From Mercurialis annua (Eukaryota > Streptophyta > Magnoliopsida > Malpighiales > Euphorbiaceae), in NCBI RefSeq assembly GCF_937616625.2, contig NC_065570.1, positions 38,695,665 through 38,759,664 of the forward strand: a stretch of 64,000 nucleotides of DNA, in the 5' to 3' direction. The notes beneath the pieces are model-generated. The model was not told where the DNA came from, searched no databases, and worked only from the letters and a program-made list of their open reading frames with translations. The position numbers and the translations under genes were made by a program. This document shows, in pieces, positions 22,896 through 35,056 of this stretch. Numbering within the stretch: position 1 is the stretch's first letter; every line of letters starts with the position of its first letter.

Positions 22896-25800
22896 TTTTA
22901 GCAATATGAGCCAAACTTTTACAAACGTTACGAAACAAAACCAAACATTTCACCTATTTAGCAATCTAAGCCAAACGTTTACAAATGTTACGAAACGTTT
23001 AACCTTTTTAGCGATTTAAGCCAAATGTTTACAAACGTTACGAAACAAACATTTTCCCTTTTTAGCGATTGACACCAAACTTCTATAAACGTTATGAAAC
23101 AAATCCAAACGTTTCACCTTTTTAGCTATTTAAGCCAAACGTTTAAAAACGTTACGGAACAAAATCAAACGTTTAAAACGTAACGAATCAAATCCAAACG
23201 TTTCCCCTTTTTATCAATTTAAGCCAAACATATAAAACGTTACGAAAACAATCTAAACATTTACAAACGTTACGAAACAAATCCAAACATTTGGCATTTT
23301 TAGCGATTTAAGCCAAACGTTTACAAACGTTACGAAAAAAATCCAAACGTTCCCCCTTTTGGCTTAAATCGCTAAAAAAAGGTGTACGTTTCGCCTTTTT
23401 AGTGATTTAAGCCAAACGTTTAAAACATTACGAAACCAATTCAAATGTTTAAAATGTTACGAAATCAATCCAAACGTATAACACGTTACGAAATAAAACC
23501 AAGCGTTTCACATTTTTAGCGATTTAAGCCAAACGTTTACAAACGGTTTCACCTTTTTACCGATTTAAACCAAACGTTTAAAACCTTACGAAACAAATCC
23601 AAACGTTTTCCATTTTTAGCAATTTAAGCGAAATGTTTAAAACGTGTCGAAACAAATCCAAATGTTTGGATTGGTTTGTAAATGTTTGTAAACGTTTACA
23701 AATGTTACGAAACAAATCCAAACGTTTGGATTCGTTTCGTAACGTTTTAAAGGTTTCGATTGGTTTAGTAACGCTTTTAAACGACGTTTCACTTTTTTTT
23801 GTAATGTTTTAAACGTTTGATTAGTTTCGTAACGTTTGTAAACGTTTGGCTTAAATTGCTAAAAAGGTGAAAGGATTCGTTTTGTTTCGTAACGTTTGTA
23901 AATGTTTCACTTAAATCGCTAAAAAGGTAAAACGTTTGGTTTTGTTTCCTAACGTTTGTAAAACGTTTGGCTTAAATCGCTAAAAATGTGAAATGTATTG
24001 ATTTGTTTTGTACCGTGTTAAACGTTTGGATTGGTTTCGGAACGTTTTAAACTTTTGTCTTAAATCGCTAAAAAGGTGATACGTTCGGATTTGTTTTGTA
24101 ACGTTTTAAACGTTTAAAACACTAGAAAACAATCGTAACGTTTAAAACGCTAGGAAACATATCGTAACGCTTTAAACGTTTGGATTTGTTTCGTAACGTT
24201 TGTAAACATTTGGCTTAAATCCCTAAAAAGGTGAAATGTTTTGCTTTAATAGCTAAAAATGTGAAACTTTTGGATTTGTTTCGTAGGTTAATAAACATTT
24301 GGCTTAAATCATTAAAAATGTGAAACATTTGGATTTGTTTTGTAACGTTTGGAAACGTTTTGCTTATATCGCTAAAAGGGTGAAACGTTTGGATTTGTTT
24401 CATAAGGTTTAAAACTATTGGATTGGTTTTGTAACGTTTGTAAACATTTGGCTTAAATCGGTAAAAAAAGTAAAACGTTTTGATTTATTTCGTAACGTTT
24501 TATACATTTGGATTTTTCTCGTACCATTTTAAACGTTTGGCTTAAATCGCCAAAAAGGTGAAACATTTGGATTTGTTTCGTAATATTTAAAACATTTGGA
24601 TTGGTTTTGTAACTTTTGTAAATGTTTGGCGTAAATCGCAAAAAAGGGGAAACGTTTGGCTTTTGTTTCGTAACTTTTGTAAACGTTTGGCTTAAATCAC
24701 TAAAAAGGTGAAACGTTTGGATTTGTTTCGTAACGTTTTAAACGTTTGGATTTGTTTCGTAATTTTTTAAACGTTTGAATTGGTTTCGTAATTTTTTAAA
24801 TGTTTGGCTTTTTTTTGTAACGTTGGTAAACGTTTCCCCTCTTTAGCGATTTAAGCAAACGTTTACAAACGTTACGAAACCAATTCCTTTTAGCGATTTA
24901 AGCCAAACGTTTAAAACATTACGAAACAAATCCAAACGTTAAAAACGTTACGAAACAAATCCAAACGTTTCACCTTTTTAGCGATTAAAGCCCAACGTTT
25001 AACACGTTACAAAACCTATCCCAACGTTTAAAACGTTACGAAACAAATCCAAACGTTTCACCTTTTTAGCGATTTAAGCCAAAGACTTACAAACGTTACG
25101 AAACAAATCCAAACGTTTCACCTTTTTAGCGATTTAAGCCAAATGTTTAAAACGTTACAAAACCAATCCAAACGTTAAAAACATTATGAAACAAATCCAA
25201 ACGTTTCACCTTTTTAGTGATTTATGCCAAAAGTTTAAAACGTTACGAAACCAATTCAAACGTTTAAAACATTATAAAACAAATCCAAACGTTTTACCTT
25301 TTTAGCGATTTAAGAAAAACGACGTTTGTAAACGTTTGGCTTAAATCACTAAAAATTGAAACGTTGGGATTTTTTTCGTAACGTTTTAAACGTTTGGATT
25401 GGTTTCGTAACGTTTTAAACGTTTGGTTTAAATCGTTAAAAAGGTGAAACATTTGGATTTGTTTCGTAACGTTTGTAAACGTTTGGATTAAACAAAACCA
25501 ATAGTTTGGATTTGTTTCGTAATGTTTTAAACGTTTGGATTGTTTTTGTAAGGTTTTTAAACGTTTGGCTTAAATTGATAAATAGGCGAAACATTTGGAT
25601 TTGTTTCGTAATGTTTGTAAACGTTTGAATTCGTTTCGCAATGTTTGTAACGTTTGGCATAAATCGCTAAAAAGATGAAACGTTTTGATTTGTTTCGTTA
25701 ATTTTTAAACGTTACGAAACAAATCCAAACGTTTAAAACGTTATGAAACAAACCAAAACGTTTCACCTTTTTAGCGATTTAAGTCAAACGTTTAAAACGT

Positions 25801-25982
25801 TACGAAAGAAATCTAAACATTGAAAACATTACGAAACAAATCCATATGTTTAAAACGTTACGAAACAAATTCACACGTTTTAAACGTTTTGCCTAAATTG
25901 CTAAAAAGGTGAAACGTTTGGATACGTTTACAAACGTTACGAAACAAATCCAAACGTTTCACCTTTTTATTTCTTTCGTAAC

Positions 25983-25987
25983 GTTTT
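25983..25987. repeat. Target-site duplication GTTTT (left) of the solo LTR
   Basis: GTTTT directly before TGTCACGACCC. The same five bases follow the far end of the LTR at 37406-37410. Confidence 0.9.
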
Positions 25988-28228
25988 TGTCACGACCCAA
26001 ATTCATAGATCGCGACCGGCGCTAGGGTATGGGTATGGTCGTACCAAAACCCGTAGCAAGCCTCGCGGATAACATACAATAAGAATAAACCTGCAAGAAA
26101 CCACTGCTCGGGGGCAATCGAGACTCCAACCTAAGTCTAGCAGTTTATATAACAGCATAATCACAACTTAATTATCTAAACGCTCGGCTAATACCCGAGA
26201 CTCAACAACATGCCTTATATGAATCAAATCCAATGTATACATGCCAACATCAATATTGAAATATTCGGACCACTCCGATACACCAGTGTATGAATTAAAC
26301 ATAAACGACTAACTAATTCTACTGCGGTCTAAGAGTAAAAATAATTCACTAATTTTATTAAAATAAATAAACCTCCTAGGGAAAAGCAAGAAACCAGAGA
26401 TCGACCAACACTCTCGAATCTTAAGCCTGGAAAAATTAAAAAAAAACAACGAGGTTAGATATACTAGATGAGTTCATAATGCTATTTACATTTATTAAGT
26501 TTAAAACCCTTAAAACAAATGCTTTTATACTAATATACGTAAGATTATGGAAATAACAGTATTGAAATGATCCCAGCGTAAATATGACGTATCATACCGA
26601 ACTCAGAGTGGACGGGAACAAATCCACGTCATATACCAGTGTAAGCAAGACATTAGTCTGCCGATCCCAGAGTACTTACCGGTTCACACAGTCTCGATAC
26701 AAGCCTATCGAGTAGCTCGTTCCAATCCAGATCCATAATCGTTTAAAACAGTTCGAAAACATTTTATATACAAAAATAATTGTGGTACTTAATAAAGCGG
26801 TAAATAACACTACAAACTCACTGCTTGCTAATCCACGTGAAAGTCTTGGCAAACAGCTAACCCTACGTAGACTCCGAAGCACGAGCAGTCGACGGGTCTA
26901 AAATAATATATAAGTTAAAATTCATTCAACCTCTAACTCTAAGAATACTAGACACCACATAGGACTAGCATCTCAAACACAACCAAAGAACAACATCCGA
27001 AACACAAGTAATCCCAAAGCCAAAGTACATACATATCCAACCAATATAATAATTAGTTAAACTAAGATGAGTTCTCGTTTTAAAAACAATCCAGAGTAGT
27101 ATTAATTTCAAATAACACCTTTCGAGATCAAAGAAATCCCATAGTAGTGTGCTAGCCATATATCAACTATATGCTCAACACAACATGTCGGGCGATCCAA
27201 GTCTAACCCAACCCAACCATAAGCCAGAGTGTAAATCAAGTTTGAAACCAATTCCTTAAATCAAAACCAAAGTTATTTGAAAATTGAGAACTCAACTTAA
27301 GCTTAACAAAACCCAAGTTTAACGCTAGCAACACGTGTTAAACAGTTTGCCAACACTTGGCAAACTTCACCCGAAGTATTTATGACTTAAACCAGTCACC
27401 GCAATGAAGTCAAATATGATTTAATACATATTTAACATACTCAATTCAGATCTGAAATACTTAATCAAAACCATCAATTTAACATGGCAAGACATAACAT
27501 GACTTCGCTACAATCATGCAAGACCTTTGTCAATCAACATAAACAATGTCAACATGCCACAAACAACAAAACACCTATAGACGCAACCATAGGCAGCCAA
27601 GACATAACCCAACACAACAATCAATTCAACCATGCGTGTCTAAGCATTTACATCCCTAACTCCATCAATCAATTTGCCAAACAATCGAATAACCAAGGTA
27701 TGAATCTCAAGCACCAAAACAGCCCTATATCATACATTTCCAGCCACCCTAAACCTTTCTAAATAACTAACCAATTCAAGGTATAGCATACAATTCATTG
27801 AAACCCTATAATTTACTTGTTTAATCATCAACAATCATGCTAAACTTAACCCTTAACAATATTACAGATTTAATAACAACAAAGATTAAAATATATGAGC
27901 CACAACACACAAATAACCAATCCACCACAACAACCTAGGTTTCTTTACACAAAAATCAATGGAATAGGGATTACATACCTTTTAAGGCAAAGGAATCAAA
28001 ACCCAGAATTACTTAATCAATCTCAGCCTATAAATTGAGAAACAGAGGGAGATTGAGCTAAGAATCGAATCACATGTAAAACAAAGAATTAAGATGGAAC
28101 TATGAGAATTAAATCACTTACCATATGTTTTGGACACCACTATTCAGAGGAAAATCGCCTATGAATGATTTACAATGAGTTTAGGGTTTGTAAAATTGTA
28201 AGGGGGCTGATTAGATCTCAGAAACGGA

Positions 28229-28238
28229 GTTTAAATAG
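28229..28238 (-). promoter_or_regulatory. Putative TATA box of the solo LTR
   Basis: Minus-strand CTATTTAAAC, followed downstream (lower coordinates) by CTTACAATTTTACAAACCCTAA-like leader sequence and preceded by the palindromic word cluster. The position corresponds to the CTATATAAG box in element B, which is also followed by an AACCCTAA leader. Confidence 0.6.
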
Positions 28239-28253
28239 GCAAAAATGAAGCTA

Positions 28254-28375
28254 ACCGGACCTGCGGCCGGTTCTACACAGCAGGTCCGGTTCTAGGTCCG
28301 GTTGACCCACTGCCACAAAAAAATGAAGTGGACCGGACCTACGGCTTGTTCTACCAAGCAGGTCCGGTTGACCCG
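28254..28375. repeat. Palindromic word cluster in the solo LTR
   Basis: Repeated words ACCGGACCT, AGGTCCGGT and GGCCGGTTCTAC in both orientations, including two near copies of an 18-20 bp motif around AGCAGGTCCGGTTGACCC. The cluster lies immediately upstream of the TATA-like box, the same layout as in element B but with unrelated words. Confidence 0.8.
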
Positions 28376-28405
28376 AAAAAGGGTCAAATCGACGATCTGA
28401 ACGGT

Positions 28406-28410
28406 CGAAT
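28406..28410. repeat. Target-site duplication CGAAT (left) of the copia element
   Basis: CGAAT directly before TGTTAG of the 5' LTR and again at 37042-37046 after the 3' LTR. Confidence 0.95.
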
Positions 28411-29617
28411 TGTTAGTAGTATGTGCCCTAGGGCCATTTGAGCGTGTATATTTGTAGAATTAATCCCAATGGCAAAGATATATATGTTCTATTTGAACTA
28501 AGTGTCTCATCAACTAAGTGTTCATTTATTACGCATTGTCCTTATCACATTGTGATAGAATCTATTCTTAAGGTGTTAAGAATATGAGTTACAGATTTTA
28601 TTATACATGTGATCTAAATAACAGTTCACGATCGATGGGGTCCTATGAATAAGGACATCGTATTATCCTGGAAAGATTGTCACCTCTGTTTATTCTCCTG
28701 ATTAGTAAGGAGTTACTAATTATAGGAAGTAGTGAGTCTCATACTACTCGATGGGGATCAGGATAAACATGTGGACACTCAAGATGTTGAGTGGGTCGAA
28801 CAAGTGACGCTAGATGACTTATACATGGTATTTCATCAAAGTCAATTTAATGTCATCTAGTTCATAATTGTACATATGTCCTTTGACTTGCGGTGACACT
28901 ATCTTGTATATAGGTGATTAGAGTTTGATACTCCTTAACCCTGGATCTTTCATGAGCTAGGGCCGCAGGATGTGTTGGCTCTAGTTAGTTGTATATGGAG
29001 ATAGGGGTTTAACCTAGAAAGGATTCATCACTCTGGATGAACGGAGACAAGATTCTATGCTATCTCGAATTGTTCTTGATGGATGATAAAACCTGCGCAG
29101 GTGTATATGACTTACTTAGAAAGTTGTTTCTAGTGGAAGTCATATTTATCAAGAATTAGAATTGAGAGATGAGGTCATATGATCAAGACAGACAGTGTTT
29201 GACTTAACCGTGACACTAGTCGAGATTGGAATCTAAGATGAAGGGAATTTTGAGTGTACGGTAATTATGAACATTGGTTCATAAAGAATGCATCGAAACA
29301 TTCATATCTATTTGGGGGTCGTGATATGTTGCTAGAAGTCACTCACGATCTACGAGAATTAATAATTAATGGGATTTAATTATTTAATATAAGAAAGGTG
29401 TTTCTTATAACTCTCGTTGCCATATAGATGTGGACCTAGTTAGTCACACACAATAGGGTGTGCAACCGATTGAGTTTACGAGAGATCGATTTCATATGGA
29501 TACTAGTATATCTCGGAAATTAATCTAAGATGAAAAACAAGTATAAATTAGGGACTAATTTGTAAGAGTTATAAATTAGTAGGCACCTAATTGTATTTTA
29601 TCCAAGTTAATGTGATG

Positions 29618-29780
29618 ATGTCATGTGATGATGTCACGATGATGTCATGTGATGATGTCACGATGATGTCATGTGATGATGTCACGATGATGTCATGTGA
29701 TGATGTCACGATGATGTCATGTGATGATGTCACGATGATGTCATATGATGCTGTCACGTGATGATGTCATGTGATGATGT
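29618..29780 (+). repeat. Tandem 24-bp repeat with TGATGTCA words
   Basis: Five to six units of GATGATGTCATG followed by TGATGATGTCAC, giving a TGATGTCA word about every 12 bp. The 3' LTR has about three units (36255-36380), which accounts for most of the 65-bp LTR length difference. TGATGTCA is one transition from the bZIP palindrome TGACGTCA. Confidence 0.9.
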
Positions 29781-29798
29781 CATGTATGTCTCTGTGTG

Positions 29799-29985
29799 TG
29801 ACACCTAGCATCCGACGTGTCAGAAGGTGGAAACACCTATGCTTGATATGTGACACCTAGCATGTGATGTGTCAGATGGTGGCAACACCTATGCTTGGTG
29901 TGTGACACCTAGCATGTGAGGTGTCGAGTGGTGGCAACACCTTTGCTTGGTGTGTGACACCTAGCATGTGAGGTGTTGCATTCTT
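29799..29985 (+). repeat. 52-bp tandem repeat upstream of the TATA box
   Basis: Repeats begin TGACACCTAGCAT at 29799, 29851, 29903 and 29955, exactly 52 bp apart; the last is partial. Each unit carries GATGTGTCAG or a variant, then GGTGGCAACACCT. The array ends 15-20 bp before the TATA box, a typical place for enhancer repeats. The 3' LTR has matching units near 36393, 36445, 36498 and 36550. Confidence 0.9.
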
Positions 29986-30000
29986 AAGCAAAACTCTACC

Positions 30001-30010
30001 CTATAAATAG
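30001..30010 (+). promoter_or_regulatory. TATA box of the copia 5' LTR
   Basis: CTATAAATAG, followed 30-60 bp later by the CA-rich stretch TACACACAACACACATC, where transcription would be expected to start. The 3' LTR has the same box as CTATAAATAC at 36582. Confidence 0.8.
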
Positions 30011-30461
30011 AGGTTGCCTTTGCTCATTCTACACACAACACACATCTCATTACAAAGTTGTAAAGAGAGAAAGCACTTGAAGGAGTTCAAGTAGTCATCA
30101 ATTACGGGAAAAACTTGGCGACGTTTTTCATACATCCGAGCAAGGACGTAATCCCGGCGAGAGTTTGAGCTTAGGGCTGCTCGACAAGAGGAACTCTTGC
30201 GGATTACATCAAAGCGAGGATTCAATCGGACGCATACTCGTGTGGACGAGCTTGAGGTCGCCGTACTTTCGGGACTACAAGAATCGTTGGAGAATCGAAA
30301 AAGGTATTCTTCTTACTATTCCTAGATGCGTGCTTTAATTACTAGATGATACGACGATCCATTTGTTGTTGATATGATCAACTTTAGGATCCGGATTGTT
30401 GGAATTTCAATTTTGAATTGAAATATACGATTCAGACCCTCACGTCCCGCTGCGCCAACAG

Positions 30462-30473
30462 TGGTATCAGAGC
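30462..30473 (+). other. Primer-binding site of the copia element
   Basis: TGGTATCAGAGC, one base after the end of the 5' LTR and complementary to the 3' end of initiator methionine tRNA. Confidence 0.95.
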
Positions 30474-31963
30474 CACCGTATCATCAAGTATTAATGCCTT
30501 ACGATTGAATGCATGTATTAATAATTATGGACTTAGGAATTATTATTGGGCAAGTAATTTATAATTCTGAGGGCTTAGATCTTGTTTGCAAAAACGAGCA
30601 AATGCTATAGTGACATTAGTTACATTTGATTAAATTCTGTCTAGGAGATTGGTACTTAAGTGGTCGGCTCGTGACTCTCCAATCTATCCTGGGAATTTTT
30701 CTAATGTGATTATTTAACACAATACGTGACTCGCTTGTGCATTATGTTGTCGTCAACAAAACATGCGGAACAAGTAATAGTTTGCTCATTCTTTTGTGGC
30801 TAAAGAATGAGACCTAGGAATTCCATGATCATACATGTGTGATTGCATGGTTCATTTTTGATTGCATGATTCATTTTAGCTTTAATATGTATGAGATGCA
30901 TGCCAAAATGTGTTGTGTGCTTAGTAAGACCGGAATAACTTAAAACCCTAAGAAATCTTCCTAAAAGTAAAAGGACTAAGTTTATATTGATTAATAATTA
31001 AATTGATTTATCAATGGCTCTCCATTGGAGCAATAAACTAACACGCTTTGAGTTATCATCTTGTCAGCTATGGATACATAGGGGTGAGATGATATCGTCA
31101 AGAGATGTTGTCGAGTTTATTGTTAAACATGCGATGTTGCGGGTGTAGTCGATATAATATACGGCGAGAAAGGCAATTAGGCGTACCTGAGTTGTATATT
31201 ATTCAAATCGATACATCTTAGTTGATTCAATGGGTTAAACTTAACTAATGTGGAAAACCAAGAATAGCATTAAGTACTTGAGAGTGAAAGCATTAGGAGC
31301 CAGAAATGATTGAACCTCATATGAGATATGATGAACAAGTAGTTGTTCACTTATATATCATTTTGATCCCAAGAATAGCATTAAGTACTTGAGGGAAAGA
31401 TAAATGAGTATAAGAATTCAATCACCCGCTTGAAATCTTTTCCAACAAAAATTCACGTTTCCTATTTTGGAAGTGTAGGGTTCGAAAAAGATAGTGGGAG
31501 GCCATTTTGATAGAGACCAAGTCATTATGGGTAAATATACAAAATAACACGAATACTAATTAGAGATCTTTGCTATCTAAAGGATAATAAGATTAAATAG
31601 AATCCTTTTAAGTGACATTCACGATAGTAATCGGCTAGTGGTTTAAAACCATTTTTTGATTGATTAAGATATTTAGATGCCTCCAAGGCTTTTGCAAAAA
31701 AGGAATGCACATTGATTAACAAAGAAAAGTGTTTTCGTTTGTTAAGATGTAGGACAATATAAGTCATAGCCGGAGATATTTGGAATATTTAAAAGGAGGT
31801 TCGGTTAATAAAAGAAAGTGTTTCGTTTGTCAAACCGAAATACATTGAAATGAAAATTGCATTAAGTATTGTGAATACTTAAAGGGAAATGACGAGAGGA
31901 ACGACAATTCCATCAAGAATGTGTCCATCTCATATTCCAATGTCAATTGCTCATTTAAAAGCT
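30474..31963 (+). other. Copia leader and presumed gag region, no recognisable coding
   Basis: About 1.5 kb between PBS and protease where the leader and gag should lie. All frames are broken and I see no zinc knuckle. A phrase AAGAATAGCATTAAGTACTTGAG occurs twice (near 31261 and 31371), a local duplication. I can name this region only from its position. Confidence 0.6.
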
Positions 31964-32160
31964 TGGGCATTGAATACCGATGCTAATTCTCACATTTGTT
32001 TATCTTTTACGGATTTAGTAAAAGTGAGAAAGAAAGGAAAAAGATGAAGTAATCTTAAATCTCGGGAACGACGCAAGCGTTGCGACAAGAGCTATAGGAT
32101 CAACTTCAATTTTCTTAAATAAACATAAGTTGTACTTAAACAAGTTTTTTGTACTCACCC
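31964..32160 (+). pseudogene. Copia protease remnant
   Basis: The frame at 31964 reads WALNTDANSHICLSFTDLVK. This resembles the copia aspartic protease active-site region, with the usual D-T-G or D-S-G triad altered to T-D-A. The frame stops at 32047. The continuation (LGNDASVAT) resumes in another frame from about 32046. Non-functional. Confidence 0.8.
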
Positions 32161-32366
32161 TATATATATGGAAATATCATATCCGAATTTGTATGACAAA
32201 TTTGGTAGTTGATTTTCCATTTACAAAGGATGTTTGTAGTATTATGTTTGATAATACGGAGTTGGGTATGGATACGTACAAAATGTTCTTTATGACTTGA
32301 ATAAAGATGTTTAATGCAAAAGATGTTTTGGAAATTAATACCATAAGTTATCAAACTTCTAAACAA

Positions 32367-32500
32367 CTTTGGCATTTATAATTAGGACATATTGCAAAAG
32401 ATAGACATAACAAGTTAGATAGGATGGGAATCTTGAGCAATCAAGATTTTGCATCTCTTTCGATTTGTGAGTCGTATCTTAAAGGCAACATGGCCTGATT
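32367..32500 (+). pseudogene. GAG-pre-integrase zinc finger remnant (HHCC)
   Basis: The frame from 32367 reads LWHL, a stop, then LGHIAKDRHNKLDRMGIL and CESY. The HHCC finger of copia integrase is recognisable: the two histidines at 32373 and 32388 and the first cysteine at 32466. The last cysteine codon is TAT (tyrosine) at 32475-32477, so the finger is broken. An in-frame stop lies at 32379-32381. Confidence 0.85.
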
Positions 32501-32519
32501 ATTCTTCGTGGGACAAAGA

Positions 32520-32960
32520 GGTAGAGCTAAAGCCGTTTAAGAGATCATACATAGTGATGTATATGGTACGTTTAAAGAAATGGACCAAGGTAGATACTTA
32601 TACTTCATTTTCTACATCGATGATTTATCACGATATAGTTAAGTTTGTCTTATGAAGAACAAACATGAAGATTTTGAAATGTTCAAATGACTTCAAGAAT
32701 GAAGTAGAAAACCAAATTGGAAAAGGTATTAATATTTTACGATGTGATCGAAAAGGGAAGAATACTTGAGTACAGAATTTGGTATGTTCCTAAATGGAAT
32801 GTGGTATTATTTTTCAACTTACTCTTTGGGAACATCATGGTTGAATGGTGCGTCTGTCAAGAAGGACGTATCGTACATTGTGGGAAATGATACGATCAAT
32901 AATGAGCTATATACTGACTTATCCATTTCGTTATAGGGTCAAGCACTTCTTGCCGCAAAT
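32520..32960 (+). pseudogene. Copia integrase core remnant
   Basis: Fragments in more than one frame match the copia integrase core: IHSDVYG followed by FKEM near 32547-32585, YIDDLSRY near 32615-32640, LMKNKHEDF after 32648, then a segment ending near 32950. At least two stops and a frame change separate them. Confidence 0.8.
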
Positions 32961-33559
32961 AAAATTCTAAATTAAATTCCAACTAAATTTGCACCATAGA
33001 TACCTTATGCGATATGGTATGGAATCAAGTCTTAAGGATGTTAAGATTTGAGGGTGTTCGGAACATATCAGGAAACTGATATCCGATAAATTTCGAATCA
33101 AAATTAATCATGGAAAGGTTATGTTGGATATCCTAAAGACAGTTTAGGATATTGTTTCTATATTCGAACCGAACAAACAATCGTTGTTTATCGGTGGTAG
33201 TCTTTCTTAATAAAACGTTTATTCAAGAGGGACACTAAGAAAGGAATATAGAATTAGATGAGGAGTCATCTAGTTACCAACAAAATAATGATTCAATCAA
33301 ACCCACTAAAAGCCGGAGTTAGTAAAAGATGTATCTACATTAACAACTCGAAGATTAAGTAGAGTATCTCGTCCACCGTAGAGAGATGGTTTTCCCGCAT
33401 GATAAACAAGAGTTGTTTAGTCATGGAGTAAAAGATCAAGTATTGATCCCTCTACTTATGAGGAAACTATATGTGATATAGATTCTTCAAAATTGGTTTG
33501 AAGGAATAAAATCTGAAATGGATTCCATATAAAGAAACCAAATTTTAGGAGCTAGTCGA

Positions 33560-34150
33560 TCCATCCAAAGGTATTATACCAATAAGGTTTAAATGGATCT
33601 TCAAATGTAAAATTGGTACTAATGGAAAGGTGGAGACTTTTAAAGCTAGGCTTGTTGCAAAAGAGTTTTGCTAGAGGCAAGAAGTTGTATTGTGAATACA
33701 CTTTATCGCCGGTAGCCATGCTTAAGTCCATCAAGATTTTTCTTACCAAGGCTACACATTCAGATTTTGTGGTTGGACATATGGATGTAAGAACCACATT
33801 CCTTAATGGTTAAATTAAGGAGTATATCTATATGGAATAAGTCGAGGATTTTGAATCCGAAGAAGGTTCCAAGGCGTGTAAGCAAAAATGATCCCTAGTG
33901 AATGGAAAGAAAGCTTCAAGTTTCATCGTCTTGCTAAATCCGGAAGGAGTTATGAATTTATTAAAAACGATGATAAACCCAATGTTTACAAGAAGGTTAG
34001 TGGGAGCAGACTCACTTTCATGATCTTGTATGTAGATAACTTATTACTAATAAATAATAATATCGGAATGTTAACTTTTGTAAAACTTTGGTTTATCTAA
34101 TACGTACTCCATCAAAGACCTCGGAGAGGTAGCCTAAATTCTCAGTATTA
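33560..34150 (+). pseudogene. Copia reverse transcriptase remnant
   Basis: The opening motif with KARLVAK occurs near 33635-33662. After a frameshift come LSPVAMLKSIKIFL (about 33703-33745) and MDVRTTFLNG (about 33780-33811), both diagnostic of copia RVT_2, then a stop at 33811-33813. A second open stretch (33888-34100) holds ILYVDNLLLI, in which the catalytic YVDD has become YVDN (AAC at 34038-34040). It cannot be active. Confidence 0.92.
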
Positions 34151-34759
34151 GACTCTATAGAGATAGATCTAAGAGAATAATTGGTTTTTCCTAAAGGCTC
34201 TTCTTAGAAAAGATATTGAAGTAGTTCAATATGGAAGTTCTAAGAGAGGATTTATACTAGTTAGGCATAAAATAAATCTTTCAAAGGGAGTGTCTTCCGA
34301 AACTTCTGAAGAAAGAAAGAATCTAGCAAAGATACCATAGGCTTCGGTAATTGGTAGTGTGAGGTATGTGTTGCCACATACAAAGCTAGAAATTGTCTAT
34401 GCGGTTAGTGGGACTAATCGGTTTTAATCCAATCTATGTTGAGAACATTGGATGGTTGTTAAAGGTATCTTTAAGTACTTTTATAGAACTAAAGATATGG
34501 CATTAACAAATGGAGAACGAGATTTTTAAGTAGACCGTTTTACAAATTCTGATTAATAATCAGATGTGGATAATAGAGAGTCTATTTTCCGATTCATATT
34601 TATCTATAATAAAGGAGTAGTGAGCTAGAAGTGTTCTAAGCAAGAATCAACTCCAGATTCCATTATAGAAGCCGAGTATATTATGGCATGAGATGTTGTA
34701 AGAGAAGGTGTTTGGATAAATTAGTTTGTAACTGAACTAAGTACGGTTTTCTTCCATTA

Positions 34760-34960
34760 AGTCGACAGCTCCTCTTTTCTGCGACCACAATGGTGCTACT
34801 GCCATAGCAAAGGAAACCGGGTCTCACAACTTATCCAAACATAAGGAAAGGCATTATCATATTATCTAAAGAAATTGTTGGAAAGAGAAAATTGTTTCTC
34901 TAAAAGATAGCATCAGTCGATAACACGGCTGACCCACTGACAAAGCCCATGACTTAGAGT
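34760..34960 (+). pseudogene. Copia RNase H and polyprotein end remnant
   Basis: The frame from 34780 reads CDHNGATAIAKETGSH followed by LSKHKERHYHI, the conserved end of copia RNase H. NTADPLTKP follows at 34922-34948. This conserved tail lies about 100 bp before the polypurine tract, as expected. Confidence 0.85.
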
Positions 34961-35045
34961 CATTAAGGTTTACATGACTTAGAGTCATTAATATTTACAT
35001 CTTGTGAAGATGGGGCTTAGATATAGTTGTCAATGGCACTAGTGC

Positions 35046-35056
35046 AAGTGGGAGAT
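35046..35056 (+). other. Polypurine tract of the copia element
   Basis: AAGTGGGAGAT directly before the 3' LTR, in the usual copia context GTGCAAGTGGGAGAT. Confidence 0.92.

Larger units (their letters stand above)
22013..25987. repeat. 60-bp satellite, middle block, orientation-scrambled
   Basis: Same modules as the left block, but with many direction changes. Forward runs read ...GGCTTAAATCGCTAAAAAGG; reverse runs read CCTTTTTAGCGATTTAAGCC. By eye: forward 22013-22253, reverse 22254-23356, forward 23357-23385, reverse 23386-23660, a short forward/reverse hairpin 23661-23715, forward 23716-24830, reverse 24831-25317, forward 25318-25698, reverse 25699-25880, forward 25881-25925, reverse 25926-25967, forward 25968-25987. 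Switch points fall on or near palindromic joints such as GTAACGTTAC (22249-22258). No gene is visible. One short foreign piece lies at 22869-22895. Confidence 0.9.
28411..30460 (+). repeat. 5' LTR of the copia element (2050 bp)
   Basis: Starts TGTTAGTAGTATGTGCCC and ends CTGCGCCAACA. It contains a 24-bp tandem repeat (29618-29780), a 52-bp tandem repeat (29799-29985) and a TATA box at 30001. About 2 kb is long for a plant copia LTR, and the extra length is partly these repeats. Confidence 0.95.

Noticed and set aside
27484..27762. 92-codon plus-strand open frame in the solo LTR
   Set aside because: It lies antisense inside an LTR. It is not shared with the related element B LTR and I recognise no domain.
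30001..30225. 74-codon minus-strand frame repeated at 36582-36806
   Set aside because: It is conserved only because the two copia LTRs are near-identical; it is antisense to the LTR leader.
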